In this document: positions 34,501 through 45,928 of the stretch, piece after piece | Layout of the letters: every line of letters starts with the position of its first letter | Position numbering within the stretch: the stretch's first letter is position 1 | Assembly: GCF_001540865.1 (NCBI RefSeq) | Contig: NC_033632.1 | Coordinates: 9,664,388-9,728,387 of the forward strand | DNA: 64,000 nucleotides | Direction of reading: 5' to 3' | DNA from: Ananas comosus | Taxonomy: Eukaryota > Streptophyta > Magnoliopsida > Poales > Bromeliaceae | Translations under genes and position numbers: made by a program | Notes under the pieces: generated by a model | Seen by the model: only the letters and a program-made list of their open reading frames with translations | Database searches by the model: none | Told to the model about the DNA's origin: nothing

Positions 34501-35544
34501 TTATTGCTATATTATTACTTCACAATTAAAATAACTGTCACATTATTATTTAATAAAAAAATTAATCAAAATTTAGCTATGAACGATAGTGTAATCAACC
34601 CTAATGTAGGATATTAAAGCTATGGTAACATATATGTATGTATGCATATAAGAAAAAGGAAAATGATACCAAATTAAGGGAGAGTTAACTAGAAAATAGA
34701 GAAGATGTGCAACATTGAACCTTGCTTTTGTAAGATTAATTAATCAATAGAATAGATTATTTTATATCTAACTAATTAGAAGTAAATGTTGGTTTAGCAA
34801 TATTTATGATATAAGTGTTGGTTTTGCCATCTTTGTACCATTGACTAATGAAGGGCATATCTCTACTAACAAAATCGCCGAATTGAAAGGGAATATACTC
34901 AAACTAATCTTTCCTAATTCAATACTCTTAAGAGTTTAATGTATTATTATNGGTTAAAAAACTGGTACTCGTTGATGGTTAAGATAATAGTATAAAGATT
35001 GTGATAATTTTTCGATTAAAGTGAGAATGCAAAGTCCAAAATGAAAGCTAGGCAGACTTTTTTGGGTTTCCCTTTAGTATAATAAACATGTGTCGACACA
35101 TCAGCAGATATAAAAGATATCGACAAGCAAAACCCGAAGAATTTCTCTTCTATTTTTCTTTGTTTTTACACCATTGCAATTTCACATGAGTATCGTTTAG
35201 TTGGAGAAATTTTCACCTATATGTATAAAAACGAGGTTCACGACATCAGCTGTGCACCACCAATGAGTATTATGTAATCACGGCAAAAACTTCAAGCGAA
35301 ATTTAATGTAGGTTTTCAAACTCCAATTTGTTTTAATTAAAATAATAAAATTTATTTTGTATTATGATCAAGTCACGCCACGACTAAAACTCTAGATAAT
35401 TTCTCAAACTAAAATGATGAAGTTATAATTAATGAGGTTACTGTCGAATCGTTGGCGCTAACCATTAATCCCAAAAGCTCGATCTGTTAGAAATGCGCAA
35501 CCAATTCACTTAAAACGTACAGATACAGTCCCCACGGGTATCAA
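31561..35544. other. AT-rich intergenic DNA with no recognised gene
   Basis: No convincing exon was found. An (AGT)n tract is at 31631-31652. The stretch 33690-33860 belongs to the repeat also seen at 20490-20640, and 33860-34111 has an 83-codon frame without recognisable motifs. A single n at 34951 marks an assembly join. Confidence 0.55.
33690..33860 (+). repeat. Interspersed repeat shared with 20490-20640
   Basis: Blocks GGTATCAAACTGAGCC, CCAAATTGGGGTTGCA and AAAGTTATGGCC correspond in order and spacing to those at 20490-20640. Family unknown. Confidence 0.55.
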
Positions 35545-35650
35545 TTGTGACTCGGCCTACCCGGCTCATGCCACTTCGAACATGACTCGGCCTACCCAGC
35601 CTCACGACATTCCGAACATGACTCGGTCCAACCCGACCTTCCGCCACAGG
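35545..35650. repeat. GC-rich tandem repeat of about 44 bp
   Basis: Two and a half units built on GTGACTCGGCCTACCCGGC / ATGACTCGGCCTACCCAGCC / ATGACTCGGTCCAACCCGACC, with CCGAACATGACTCGG at each joint. It stands out from AT-rich flanks. It carries no coding signal. Confidence 0.75.
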
Positions 35651-36218
35651 GCAGCATGCTGGCCCATTTAATCCAATAGTTATCACATCGTCTTTTTTAG
35701 ATGACAATAATTAAATATTAATAACTCTGTAATAATACGGTGTGTTGTTTAATGACTATCAATTATTGTCCTATCATTTTGTATTAAAATTATATAGATT
35801 AAAATTTAACCCGTTAATTAAAATAAAATTTCGCTGGAAATTTATATACCCGCCACATAAATCGTGTGATTGAGGACAATATACATGACTTCCTAGTTTC
35901 ATGCACACACCTCAATTATTTCAAAATCCAGTGATTTAAAAATATTTACAAATCGACAAGTCAAGATAATTTGGTAATTAATTACTATACTGTTGTTGTC
36001 ATAATCGACAAAATTGTCAGATGCTTCCATCCGAAAGGAACGACTTAATTTGGAAGCTAGTACTGGAACAAACGGTTACCTGACAATCTCTTCAATTCAA
36101 TCACGTCATTTTTACGATTTTGCCCACTTAATTCTTTTTCTTTTCTTTCTTTTTTTTCCGTAGATCCTTGATATTGCATCCTAAGAGAGAAAAAAGACCT
36201 CTAAAGGGTCCATATATA

Positions 36219-36762
36219 GGCTAGGACTACTGTTCTATTAATAGGATAGTAGCACTTGTCCTATCAAATTGTTCTTGATGATAAAGATTCCGAATCGATG
36301 ATCGGAGCCATTGAAATTGATCTAGAGTATTCGAAATATCTAGAAACTAAATTTCATAAATTTTAAAATTATTTACATGGTGATCAAAGTGTGGAAAAAT
36401 CGACAATTTTTGACGGCATATATGAGCCGTTTGCTTGTTTAACGGTGTAGAGTAATCCAAATTGCTTGAATTTTTGATAGAAAATTCTTTATACTATTTA
36501 GATAATATTTGATTACCCTGATTATGAATTGAGAAAGTCTAACCTCTATTTTAAGAAGCTTATTCATTTATAACCGTTCATTTTTCAACTCTTAAGATGA
36601 ACTTGATAATGATTTTAAATATTACAAAATTTAGTTTCTAAACATTTCTAATTGTGTAGATCAATTTCAACGGTGCCGATTATTAATTTGAATTTTCGAT
36701 CATTCAAATCGACTTGATAGGACAATGTCCTCAATCCTATTAATAGGATAGTAGCCGAACCC
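36219..36762. mobile_element. Foldback (long-hairpin) element, copy a
   Basis: The two halves are inverted copies of each other over about 270 bp each. The outer tips are related to CTATTAATAGGATAGTAGC and inner arms share GATTCCGAATCGATGATCGG with other copies. The right flank is (TA)n. No coding capacity. Confidence 0.75.
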
Positions 36763-36788
36763 TATATATATATATATATATATATATA

Positions 36789-37270
36789 NGGAGCTTCCGA
36801 ATCGACGATCCTCTCCGTTAAATATGATCTAGACTATTTAAAACTTCTAAAAAATAAATTTCGTAATTTTTTGAAATCATAATAAAGTTTATCAAACGGG
36901 TATAAAATGAACGGTCAAAATCGAACGACGTCCTAAAAATAAATGATCGGATCCTTCAATTTAATATCGGAGTTATTGATCTTTATCTAGGTAGTAAATA
37001 GAATTTTCTATCAAAAATTCAATCTATTCCAATTCTTTTACACCGTTAAATTAGCAAGTATCCCTTACCGGTCGTTAAAAATTATCAATTTTGTGAGCTT
37101 TTGATCGTAAGGTAAATGATGTCGAAAAATTATGAAATTTTATTTCTAGAAGTTTTAAATGCTCTAAATAATGTTTAACGGTATGGATCATCGATTCGGA
37201 AGCTATATCATCGAAATCGACTTATGAGTACGAGGGCGATTGTACTCATAAAAGTATAGTAGCCGGAGAT
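36789..37270. mobile_element. Foldback element, copy b, left tip missing at an n
   Basis: The right arm ends in CTCATAAAAGTATAGTAGCCGG and inverts onto the left arm, which starts at GAGCTTCCGAATCGACGATC. The outer 70 bp or so of the left arm is absent exactly at the n of 36789. (TA)n and (GA)n follow. Confidence 0.7.
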
Positions 37271-37271
37271 C

Positions 37272-37310
<39 letters not shown>

Positions 37311-37469
37311 TTCGGCTACTATACTATCGATAGTACCAAGCGCTTGATACTATCGAGTTTCCGCTGTTAGATCTACCCCTTTGACCATTTTCACTCATTA
37401 GATCATGCTATTTAACCAGCCACGCATTCAACCCTAAAGGACTAGTATCATCCTAACCGCACATTCCTT

Positions 37470-37470
<1 letters not shown>
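37311..37470. mobile_element. Foldback element, copy c, short type, right half lost
   Basis: It starts TTCGGCTACTATACTATCG and contains the palindrome ATAGTACCAAGCGCTTGATACTAT. It resembles the left half of the complete copy at 43216-43443 and stops at a (GA)n tract. Confidence 0.65.
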
Positions 37471-37508
<38 letters not shown>

Positions 37509-37510
<2 letters not shown>

Positions 37511-37862
37511 GGCAACTATACTCTTATGGGTACGAAGGCTTTTGTTCATAAGTCATTTTGAATTATAGAGTTTCCAATTCGAGGGTCCATACTGTTATTC
37601 ATAATCTAGAGTATTTAAAGTATTTAGTAACCAAATTTTATAATTTTTTGAATTATACTAAAGTCCATCAAGTGAGAATAAAATGGACAGTCAAAATCAA
37701 ACGATCTTCTAAAATTAGAGGATAGAGTTCTTACATTCAAGATCGATCTTAATATACATAGTAAATTCAAAAGCTTTTTCATCAATTCAAAAGCTTTTTC
37801 ATCGAAAACGATTTATAAGTATAAAGACGATCATATTCATAATAATATATTAGCCGAACTCT
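37509..37862. mobile_element. Foldback element, copy d
   Basis: Both ends show related inverted sequence (CAACTATACTCTTATGGGTACG at the left, CATAATAATATATTAGCCG at the right). Inside are GATCGATC-like arm blocks of the same family, with a direct duplication of AATTCAAAAGCTTTTTCATC near 37766-37802. Confidence 0.6.
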
Positions 37863-39037
37863 ATATATGTGTATATTTTTACTTATATATTTCAAATATT
37901 TATTATTCTAAGTTTAAAGACTTCTACAAAAATTTGTAAACTGTACAACAAAACTAAGGATACCATATGAATCAAAATGAATATGGCTTAAATTACAACA
38001 CAAAGTGCTCGGCTCGACATGTGAGATGCATGTTATACGGTCAATGAAGACCACACAAGACAAGCCGTGCGTCCAAGGGTGGTCACAAAAGTCGACTTGG
38101 CCAACTCATCTTTGTGTTGACGAATCTTCTGATCATGATATTATAATCTATTCAAATTAATTAAAATATTGTAGTCCCGCATGTTATACTGTTGGAAAAG
38201 AAAGCTTTTTATACGTATAAAAAACGACCCCCTTCTCGATAAATGTTGCTCCTCTATTGGTGGATCTGGTCTTCATGTGGTCATCACAACCCTCGACTTG
38301 TTTTTTTAACCATTAATTTCCTGCCGCTTTTGTACATGTAACGAACTTGCCAATTTTTTTTTACATTAATATAAGAGATGACTTGAGATTAAGTATAATT
38401 AATCTCCGTTTTAATTACTTGTATATTACATATTTATTAGGAAATGGTTTGGAGTGGATAACTAATTAGTAAGTTAAAAATTGGATATAAATATGTATAT
38501 AATTATAAGAGACGTGGATGGCGTATGATATTAGGTAAGACTTACGTATGCTAAGTCTTCTTGAGCATCTTAAATGAGAATGGGGTTATGGTTACGGCCG
38601 GGTAATAGATATCCCCACCAAGTTGAACCACAGAATTGTTACGTTGAATTAACTGAGAATTTTGATTCAGATCATTTCTTTCGGGGTTGATGGTAAGATA
38701 TATAAATACTTTATCTGTTTGTGTAAGTAATGCATTAGTACCTTGTCAATATATATATATAGTTTTTACGGTCTAATTTGGGAAACAAAGAATTAGTGAA
38801 AACATACATACGTGCTTTTGTTCTGATTACTCGATCCTTTTCACTCGACAGAATTAGGTCATCCTAAATACCAAACAGGTTAGCATCCATCGGTCGTAGG
38901 TTGTGAGTACTAGCTAGTTTGGTTTCAGTTTGAGAAATTGGTTTAGTTGATTTTAGCCATATTAACTGGAAAGAAGAAATGGGCATCTACATGTATGTAC
39001 GTATAGGTATAAAATAGTACATCTATAAATATATTAA
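37863..39037. other. AT-rich intergenic DNA with no recognised gene
   Basis: No exon or transposon terminus recognised. Two short blocks mention the same words in opposite orientation (GGTCAATGAAGACCACAC near 38040 and GGTCTTCATGTGGTCATC near 38269), so a decayed hairpin element may lie at 38030-38300. Confidence 0.4.
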
Positions 39038-39835
39038 GGGCGTGTTTGGTTCGAAGTCGGATTCGGAATCGGAATCGAAATAAAAATAAGCTAGAATAGG
39101 AATCAGAATGGCTCATTACCTAATTCTGTTTGGTTCATCACCTGAATCGGAATCGGAATAAATCATTCCCATTGTCGGTGTTTGGTTCAGGTGGATATAA
39201 AAAACATAATCAAATTAATATACTAACATTATCTTTATAATATATTAATTTAAATTCAAATTAAAAATTAAATATTAAAAATTTATATCAAAATTTTGAA
39301 ATAATGTCAAAATTTTAAATCTATTTTTTTTAAAAAAAATTAAACTTTGAAGTTGAGCGGATAATTCAAAATATGAAACTAAGTTTTAATTTATTCAAAT
39401 TCAAACTTAAAATTACAATTTAAATTTTAATTTGAATCCATAAATTTAATTTAAGTTTGAAATAAAATTTGAATAAAACTTAATATTAAATTATAAATTT
39501 AAATTAAATACATGTAGTTAGATTGAAAGTATTGATTAATTGATTAATTTTTAATATTAAGTTTAAGATAAAATTTAAAATTATAAATTTTAATTTTTAA
39601 ATTTAACTCATAGATTAATTAATAAAAAATATAAAAATATTAATCCGAGATAATACCATTTCGTCCGGATTATCAACTTTCATTTCCGGCTCTTAGGCGA
39701 TTGAAAAAAAGAGTGATGGGGTTGCATTCATCGGAATGCGGATAGGAATGTAACCTATCTACTGTCTCTATATCGTGCTCTCTTTCATCCGCTACTAAAC
39801 ACACAAAACGGATTGTGCCATTCAATTCGATACCA
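39038..39835. mobile_element. PIF/Harbinger-like element fragment
   Basis: The left end GGGCGTGTTTGGTTCG followed by repeated GGAATCGGAATCG is typical of plant Harbinger-derived elements. The interior is very AT-rich. I could not find the matching inverted end, so it is either truncated or its right end lies beyond the GC-rich block. Confidence 0.45.
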
Positions 39836-40615
39836 GGGTGAAAAAAGAAGCGACCAAACGACCTAATATACTAAGGCCGGTTAGCGAGCAATCCTCAGCA
39901 CGCCGTTGTCGAGGCGTCTCCGGCAGGGGCGGCGCGGAGGGCATCAGCCACCACCCCGGCCCCCCCGCCCCCCCCCCCCCCCCCCCCCCCCCCCGGCGGC
40001 GAAGCGTGGTCAGCGCGATCATGTGGGGGGAAGAGAGGGGAGGGGGATGGGAAGAGAGAGGAGAGGGAGCGGGTGGGGAGAGCAAGAAGGGGAAAGAGGA
40101 AAAGAGGAGAGAGAGAAGGCGGGGGCTGCTAGTGTAGGTCGACATCCGCCTGTGCGCCGAGAAAGAGAGAGTCGTGAGGGTCCGTGGGGTGGGGAGAGGG
40201 AGAGTTGGGGAGAGAAGTGAAGAGAGAGCGCGGGGATGGGCGGCCTGCCATGATGCGACGCGACTGCGCACTCGCCACGCCGGAGGGGAGAGAGGGAGAG
40301 AAGAGAGAGTCTCTCTTGTTCCCCTTCTCTCCGTGCTTTACGTCCTCCTCTACCAGCTCTCGTTCTCTCTCTACCCTCTCTCCCCTCTTTCCTCTCCTCC
40401 CCCCCCCCCTACGTCTCTCTTCTCTCTCTCTCGTCTAATCCTTCTCCCTAGCTCGAGCGCGCAAACGCAAGGGCGGGGAGTCGGGCGCGGGGGCGCAGAG
40501 CGCGGTGGTGCGGAGGCTATGGCACGGCGCGGGGAAGAGAGGAGAGAGAGAGAGGAAGAGTAGAAGAGCGAGGGAAGGCAGAGAAAAAGGGGAGAGAGAG
40601 GGGGGGAGGTGGGTG
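39836..40615. repeat. Low-complexity GC/GA-rich block with poly-C run
   Basis: It contains a run of about 24 C at 39970-39994, then GGGA- and GAGA-rich sequence, then CTCT-rich sequence. Several overlapping open frames on both strands are products of this composition, without domains. It may be the interior of the transposon that begins at 39038. Confidence 0.6.
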
Positions 40616-41574
40616 ATTTTTTCGCTTTTATTTTTCTCTTATCTAACTTTTTTTTTGTTGTATGGTCTCTTTTTTCTTTTTTCTCTTTCAACTACTTTTT
40701 TTCCGTTTTTTTTTTTTCTTTTCTATTTTGTTTATTTTGTATGGTTTGGATACATACAAAAAGTTAAAAATATAATTTAAAATTTAAATTTGATTTAAAT
40801 TAAATTAATTTAAATGCGAATGATTCCTTATTTGGATGGATTGCGGAGGGGGAGAGAGCGGGCGTGGCGCGAGCGGCGATCGGTTTTTTTTTTTTTATTC
40901 TCATTTTCCCTGTGGGACCAGACAATTCTTTTTTCTTCTTTTTTTTCTTTTCTAACTTTTTTTATTAAAATTAAAATTTAGTATTTGATATTTTACAAAT
41001 GATAATCTTATATTACTAACTTTGCAGTTTATGTAATATTGATGAAGACTGTGGAGACAAACATTGAACCTCTTATAACAGCTTTTATTTCTTTTTTGAA
41101 GTATAATTAACTGTATTAATTAATATACTACTTATGTCTTCTATTTACTATATAATTTAAAATATTTTAGAATTTACATAAATTTCCGGCCGCGTAGCTC
41201 GGGCCTTCACTAGTGTATAGATAAGGGACATTAATTAATTATTTTATATTAACCTGTAATCTTATACTAATTCAAAAATATTTAACACAATAAACTGAAC
41301 CAATAAGAGCAATAAATAATAAAAACTAGCTTCTAGAATCTTTCTGTCGAAGCTGACAAACGGAACCGAAACCAAACCAGGTCTCATCTGGAAATTTCCT
41401 CCCCATTGATTTGATATAATTTTAATTTTCTAAATTAAACATATTAACACCAATTCATTTTTATCTTAGTCTTGCAAATCAAACCATATAACCACCCAAA
41501 TTAATTCTAAGTCGTTGCAGTTGAAACTTAGTTGTTGAGGATGCATGGTACCTAACAAGCTAGTGTGCGCTGTG

Positions 41575-41610
<36 letters not shown>

Positions 41611-42372
41611 ATATATATTTTCTTCTATATACTTTTCTGGAAGATAACTGCAGGCATGAGGGACAGAATAGTATTGAGTATTCCATCTCAGAAAGCTAGC
41701 TAGATAGGTGTACTTGAAAGGAGAAAATGACAAATTAATTAAGGCCTCATTTAGTTAATTACCCTCTATTTTCCTTTCCCTAATTTGAACTAATTCCATT
41801 CGATCGAATATGTCGGCATTGGACTTTGCTATCTATATGATTAATAATTGGAAAAATTGCACGTTTGGTCCTCAAACTATGAGGCACGGGTGATATTTTG
41901 GTACTCATCAAATTTTAATTTACTATAATTTTTAATTCGAACTATCAAAATTGTTGAAATTAAGTTTTACAATCTAATTTAGTTGAGTAAATATTAACGC
42001 ATCGTTAATGTAAAAGTGATGTGATATCTTAATTATTAGCCTATTATCAATTATAATACTACTGCGTACAACACTTCTACATTAGTGATATACCGTTATT
42101 TAGTGATCAACTAATTTTGGCTATAGAACTTAATGACAACAATTCTGAAAAATTGAACTATAAATTCCAACAAATTAAAATTTAAGGACAAAAACGTCAC
42201 TGCCCTCCAAATGTTCAATTAACCCTTATGAATCTGCTAGTGTACTGCAAATTAAGTGATCTTAATTTTGAACTTAAATAAACAATTAAATAAGAAGCAG
42301 AAAATTTACTACTAATTACTACGTTATGTTTTATTGCCAAACAAAAACCTCATAATGGCAACAGTTCTCCGT
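40616..42372. other. AT-rich intergenic DNA with a probable MITE
   Basis: T-rich sequence to 40760 and a (CT)n tract at 41578-41609. At 41848-42240 the left side (GGTCCTCAAACTATGAGGC, TTTTGGTACTCATCAAATT) is imperfectly inverted in the right side (AATTTAAGGACAAAAACGTC, GCCCTCCAAATG), suggesting a decayed MITE of about 390 bp. No gene. Confidence 0.45.
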
Positions 42373-43052
42373 GTTGATTGTATAGAGGTAGCAAATGATG
42401 AAGCCTCTGAATTAACGATCGACATTATTGAACATGATTTAAACCATTTAAAATATCTAGAATCAAATTTCATTTTTTTTTTGTTGTTGTTTGTTATTGT
42501 CTATTGTACATCTAAGTGACAAAAGAAATAAATAGGGCTTAAAAATAAAAAATTTTAAAAAGTGATCGATCAGAGCTTTTTATAATCAAATCAAAGATAG
42601 TGTAGATCTCGTTTTGATAAGATAAAGAGTTTTCTAACAAAAAATTAACNNNNNNNNNNNNNNNNNNNNNNNNNNNNNNNNNNNNNNNNNNNNNNNNNNN
42701 NNNNNNNNNNNNNNNNNNNNNNNNNNNNNNNNNNNNNNNNNNNNNNNNNNNNNNNNNNNNNNNNNNNNNNNNNNNNNNNNNNNNNNNNNNNNNNNNNNNN
42801 NNNNNNNNNNNNNNNNNNNNNNNNNNNNNNNNNNNNNNNNNNNNNNNNNNNNNNNNNNNNNNNNNNNNNNNNNNNNNNNNNNNNNNNNNNNNNNNNNNNN
42901 NNNGGCCGTTGGATGAAAGAATGTGCGGTTAGAATGATAGTGATCCCCTAGGGTTGAGTGGGTGGTTAGTTGAATAATATGATGTAATGGCACAAAATTT
43001 GATAGCACCAAGCATTTAGTACTATCAATAATTAATATAGTAGCCGGACACA

Positions 43053-43055
<3 letters not shown>
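42373..43055. mobile_element. Foldback-family arms around an assembly gap (copies e)
   Basis: Left of the gap, 42410-42649 carries degenerate arm sequence (AATTAACGATCGACATT, AAATATCTAGAATCAAATTT). Right of it, 42904-43055 is the right half of a short-type copy ending ATAGTAGCCGG. The gap is 42650-42903, 254 N. Whether the two sides belong to one element cannot be decided. Confidence 0.5.

Positions 43056-43124
<69 letters not shown>
43056..43124. repeat. (CT)n(TA)n microsatellite
   Basis: CT repeats to about 43102 followed by TA repeats. It separates two foldback elements. Confidence 0.9.
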
Positions 43125-43452
43125 GTAGTTCAACTACTATACGATCTATACTATCCATAGTACTAAGCGTTTTGTATTATTGAGTTTTTTGCCGTTAGAT
43201 CTGTCTATATATATAGAGTCCGGTTATTATACTATCGATAGTACCAAGCATTTTGTGCTATTGAGTTTTCTACTATTAGATCTATCCTTTTGGCCATTTT
43301 TATTCGTTATATCATATTATTCAACTAGCCACTCACTCAACTTTAGGGGGCTACTATCATCCTGACCGCACATCCCTTCATCTAAAGGCCGAAAACCTAA
43401 TAGCAAGCGGTTTGGTCTATTAATAGTATAGTAGCTTAATTCTATATATATA
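43125..43452. mobile_element. Foldback elements f0 (fragment) and f (complete short type)
   Basis: 43125-43206 is a left-end fragment with ATACTATCCATAGTACTAAGCG. 43216-43443 is a complete copy: left tip GGTTATTATACTATCGATAG, right tip TATTAATAGTATAGTAGC. The interior holds ACTAGCCACTCACTCAAC and a CTACTATCATCCTGACCGC block seen in several copies. Confidence 0.7.
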
Positions 43453-43676
43453 GGCTCGGGCCACTATACTTTTATAAGTATAGACCCCTTTATATTTATA
43501 AATTTTTAGCCGTTGAATGTGCGATTAGAATGATAGTGATCCCCTAAGATTGAGTGGGTGGTTCGTTGAATAGTATGATTTAACAGATAAAAATAGTCAA
43601 AAGAATAAATCTAACGGTCGAAACTTATAAGTATAAAGGAGTTTATATTCATAAAAGTATATATAGTAGCCAAACT
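43453..43676. mobile_element. Foldback element g, short type
   Basis: Left tip CCACTATACTTTTATAAG, right tip ATTCATAAAAGTATATATAGTAGCC. The middle contains GTGCGATTAGAATGATAGTG, the inverse of the block in copy f. (CT)n(TA)n follows. Confidence 0.7.
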
Positions 43677-43690
43677 CTCTCTCTCTCTCT

Positions 43691-43726
<36 letters not shown>

Positions 43727-43730
<4 letters not shown>

Positions 43731-43916
43731 CAGGGCTGCTGTGCTCTTAGGAGCATAGAGGCCTCCGTGCTCCTGAGCCGTTTTCGATGATGGAATTTTC
43801 GAATCGACGATCGGCTCCGTTAGACTTGATCTAGCGCATTTGAAGTTTCTAGAAAATAATTTTTGCGATTTTTCGATATCATTTACCTAGCAATCGAAAG
43901 GATTCAAAATCAATAA
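43727..43916. mobile_element. Foldback element h, long type, cut by assembly gap
   Basis: It starts GAGCAGGGCTGCTGTGCTC and has the palindrome AGGAGCATAGAGGCCTCCGTGCTCCT just inside the tip, then AATCGACGATCGGCTCCG. It runs into the 84-N gap at 43917-44000. Confidence 0.75.
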
Positions 43917-44000
43917 NNNNNNNNNNNNNNNNNNNNNNNNNNNNNNNNNNNNNNNNNNNNNNNNNNNNNNNNNNNNNNNNNNNNNNNNNNNNNNNNNNNN

Positions 44001-44386
44001 ATGCATTCATTTTGTATGTTAAACTAGATATTTTTTATATCAAATTTTAGATAATGTTTTATAAAAATTAAACTATAGATTGCACGATGTTAAGAATTTC
44101 AAGCAGCTCGTTTAGGGCTCGAGTTCGCTCGACTCGAAGTTAGGCTCGCTCGAGCTCGGCTCGAATTAATTTCAAACCAAGCTTGAGCCTAAATTTAGGC
44201 TCGAAATTAATTTCAAGCCAAGCTTGAGCTAAGGTAAGCTCGCTCGAGCTCGGCTCGTTTCCAACCCTATTTGTACATCCCGTCTGGAGTGCGTATCTTA
44301 CATCCACCTGATCAAACGGATGAGGATATTTTACTTATCATATCTATTAGATAAGAGGGGTGTATATATGGATAGTATCGTACTAT

Positions 44387-44452
<66 letters not shown>
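44001..44452. other. Intergenic DNA with an inverted GCTCGAGCTCGGCTCG repeat
   Basis: At 44107-44268 the motif GCTCGCTCGAGCTCGGCTCG occurs twice and AATTTCAAACCAAGCTTGAGC occurs twice, around the palindrome CTAAATTTAG. This is a common class of plant repeat. (TA)n and (GA)n close the stretch at 44391-44453. Confidence 0.6.
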
Positions 44453-44456
<4 letters not shown>

Positions 44457-44989
44457 GTCTTGTATGCTATTAGGAGCATAGAGGCCTCCGTGCTCCTAAG
44501 CCGTTTTCAATGATAGAGCTTCCGAATCGACGATCGGCTCTGTTAAACTTGATCTAGCGTATTTGAACTATCTAGAAAATAATTTTTGTGATTTTTCGGT
44601 AGCATTTTCCTAGCGATCGAAAGGGTTCAAAATCAACAATTTTTAATAGTTGATGCATACCGTTTGCAAGTATAACGATGTAGAAGTATTCAAATCAAAT
44701 GAAATTTTGATAGAAAATTCTTTATACTATTTACAGTAAGATCAATATGTTTGATCGAAAATTTTAATGCTGTACCACCACTTTTTGTGAGATTTTTATT
44801 TTCATTCGTTGATTTTGAACCCTTTCGATCGTTAGGTAAATGATATCGAAAAGTCACAAAATTTATTTTCTAGATACTTCAAATACGCTTGATCAAGTTT
44901 AACGGAGTCGATCGTCGATTCGGAAGCTCCATCATCGAAAACGGCTTAGGAGCACGAAGGACTCCGTGCTCCTAACAGCACACAAGACC

Positions 44990-44992
<3 letters not shown>
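44453..44992. mobile_element. Foldback element i, complete long type
   Basis: Complete copy of 540 bp between (GA)n and (TA)n. Left tip GTAGGTCTTGTATGCT, right tip AGCACACAAGACCTAC. Both tips are followed by an AGGAGCA..GGACTCCGTGCTCCT-type palindrome and then by arms with CCGAATCGACGATCGGCTC. The two arms pair over about 260 bp. Confidence 0.8.
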
Positions 44993-45042
<50 letters not shown>

Positions 45043-45060
45043 TGTAGCTTCTTCAGCTTC

Positions 45061-45096
<36 letters not shown>

Positions 45097-45148
45097 TGGA
45101 AGGGAAAGCAATGGTGGAAGACACAGATATGCCCCTGAAGATGCAGCN

Positions 45149-45187
<39 letters not shown>
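44993..45187. repeat. (TA)n and (GA)n tracts with a single n
   Basis: TA repeats 44993-45040, GA repeats 45062-45092 and 45149-45187. The n at 45148 lies at the start of the second GA tract, so this is a join in repeated sequence. Confidence 0.85.
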
Positions 45188-45189
<2 letters not shown>

Positions 45190-45411
45190 AGGCTAGAATG
45201 CTATCAATAGCACCAAACACTTGGTGCTACCAAGTTTTCTGCCCTTAGATGAAGAAATGTACGGTTAGGACGATGTGGTCCCCCTAGGGTTGAGTGAATT
45301 GTTGGTTGAATAGTATAATCTAACAGATGAAAATAGTCAAAAGGTTAAATCTAACGGCGGAAAACTTGGTAGCACCAAGTGCTTGGTGCTATCGATAGTA
45401 TCCCAGCCGGA
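45188..45411. mobile_element. Foldback element j, short type
   Basis: Left tip GGCTAGAATGCTATCAATAG, right tip CTATCGATAGTATCCCAGCC. The inner palindromes are CACCAAACACTTGGTGC and CACCAAGTGCTTGGTGC. The middle contains the GTACGGTTAGGACGATG block of the family. Confidence 0.75.
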
Positions 45412-45869
45412 CTCTTCAACCAATCACCCACTCAACCCTATAGGATCATTATTAACCTAACCGGAGACCACTATCATCCTAACCGCACATCTATTCATCC
45501 AATGGTTAGAAACTTATGAGTGCAAAGAGGGCTATACTCATAAGGGCCCGTTTGGTTCGAGTTATGTAATATTACAAAGTATCTTGACATATCCAGGTAT
45601 TTTGGATTTCGGCGTGAGATTACTACTGATGCTGCATTAGCGCATTTGGTTTAATACAGTAATGTAATACTAGATTACGGTGTTTATAGTATTAATATGT
45701 TTGGTTCAGTTTATAAAATTTAGTAATCTTGACATAAAAGTATAGTTTTTTCAAAATTGCCCTTGTTGTGGTCATTTGAATATTATTTTTTACGGAAATA
45801 ACAAATGGAGAGAAGGAGATCGTGATGATTATTTGGGAGGATGACGCAATAGAAGATGATAGGTGTTCG

Positions 45870-45928
<59 letters not shown>

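Noticed and set aside
35545..35650. CRISPR array
   Set aside because: Eukaryotic context; the units are contiguous diverged tandem copies without unique spacers or cas genes.
39822..40780. Several overlapping open frames of 84-149 codons
   Set aside because: Products of C, GA and CT runs on both strands, with no domain and no splice-consistent structure.
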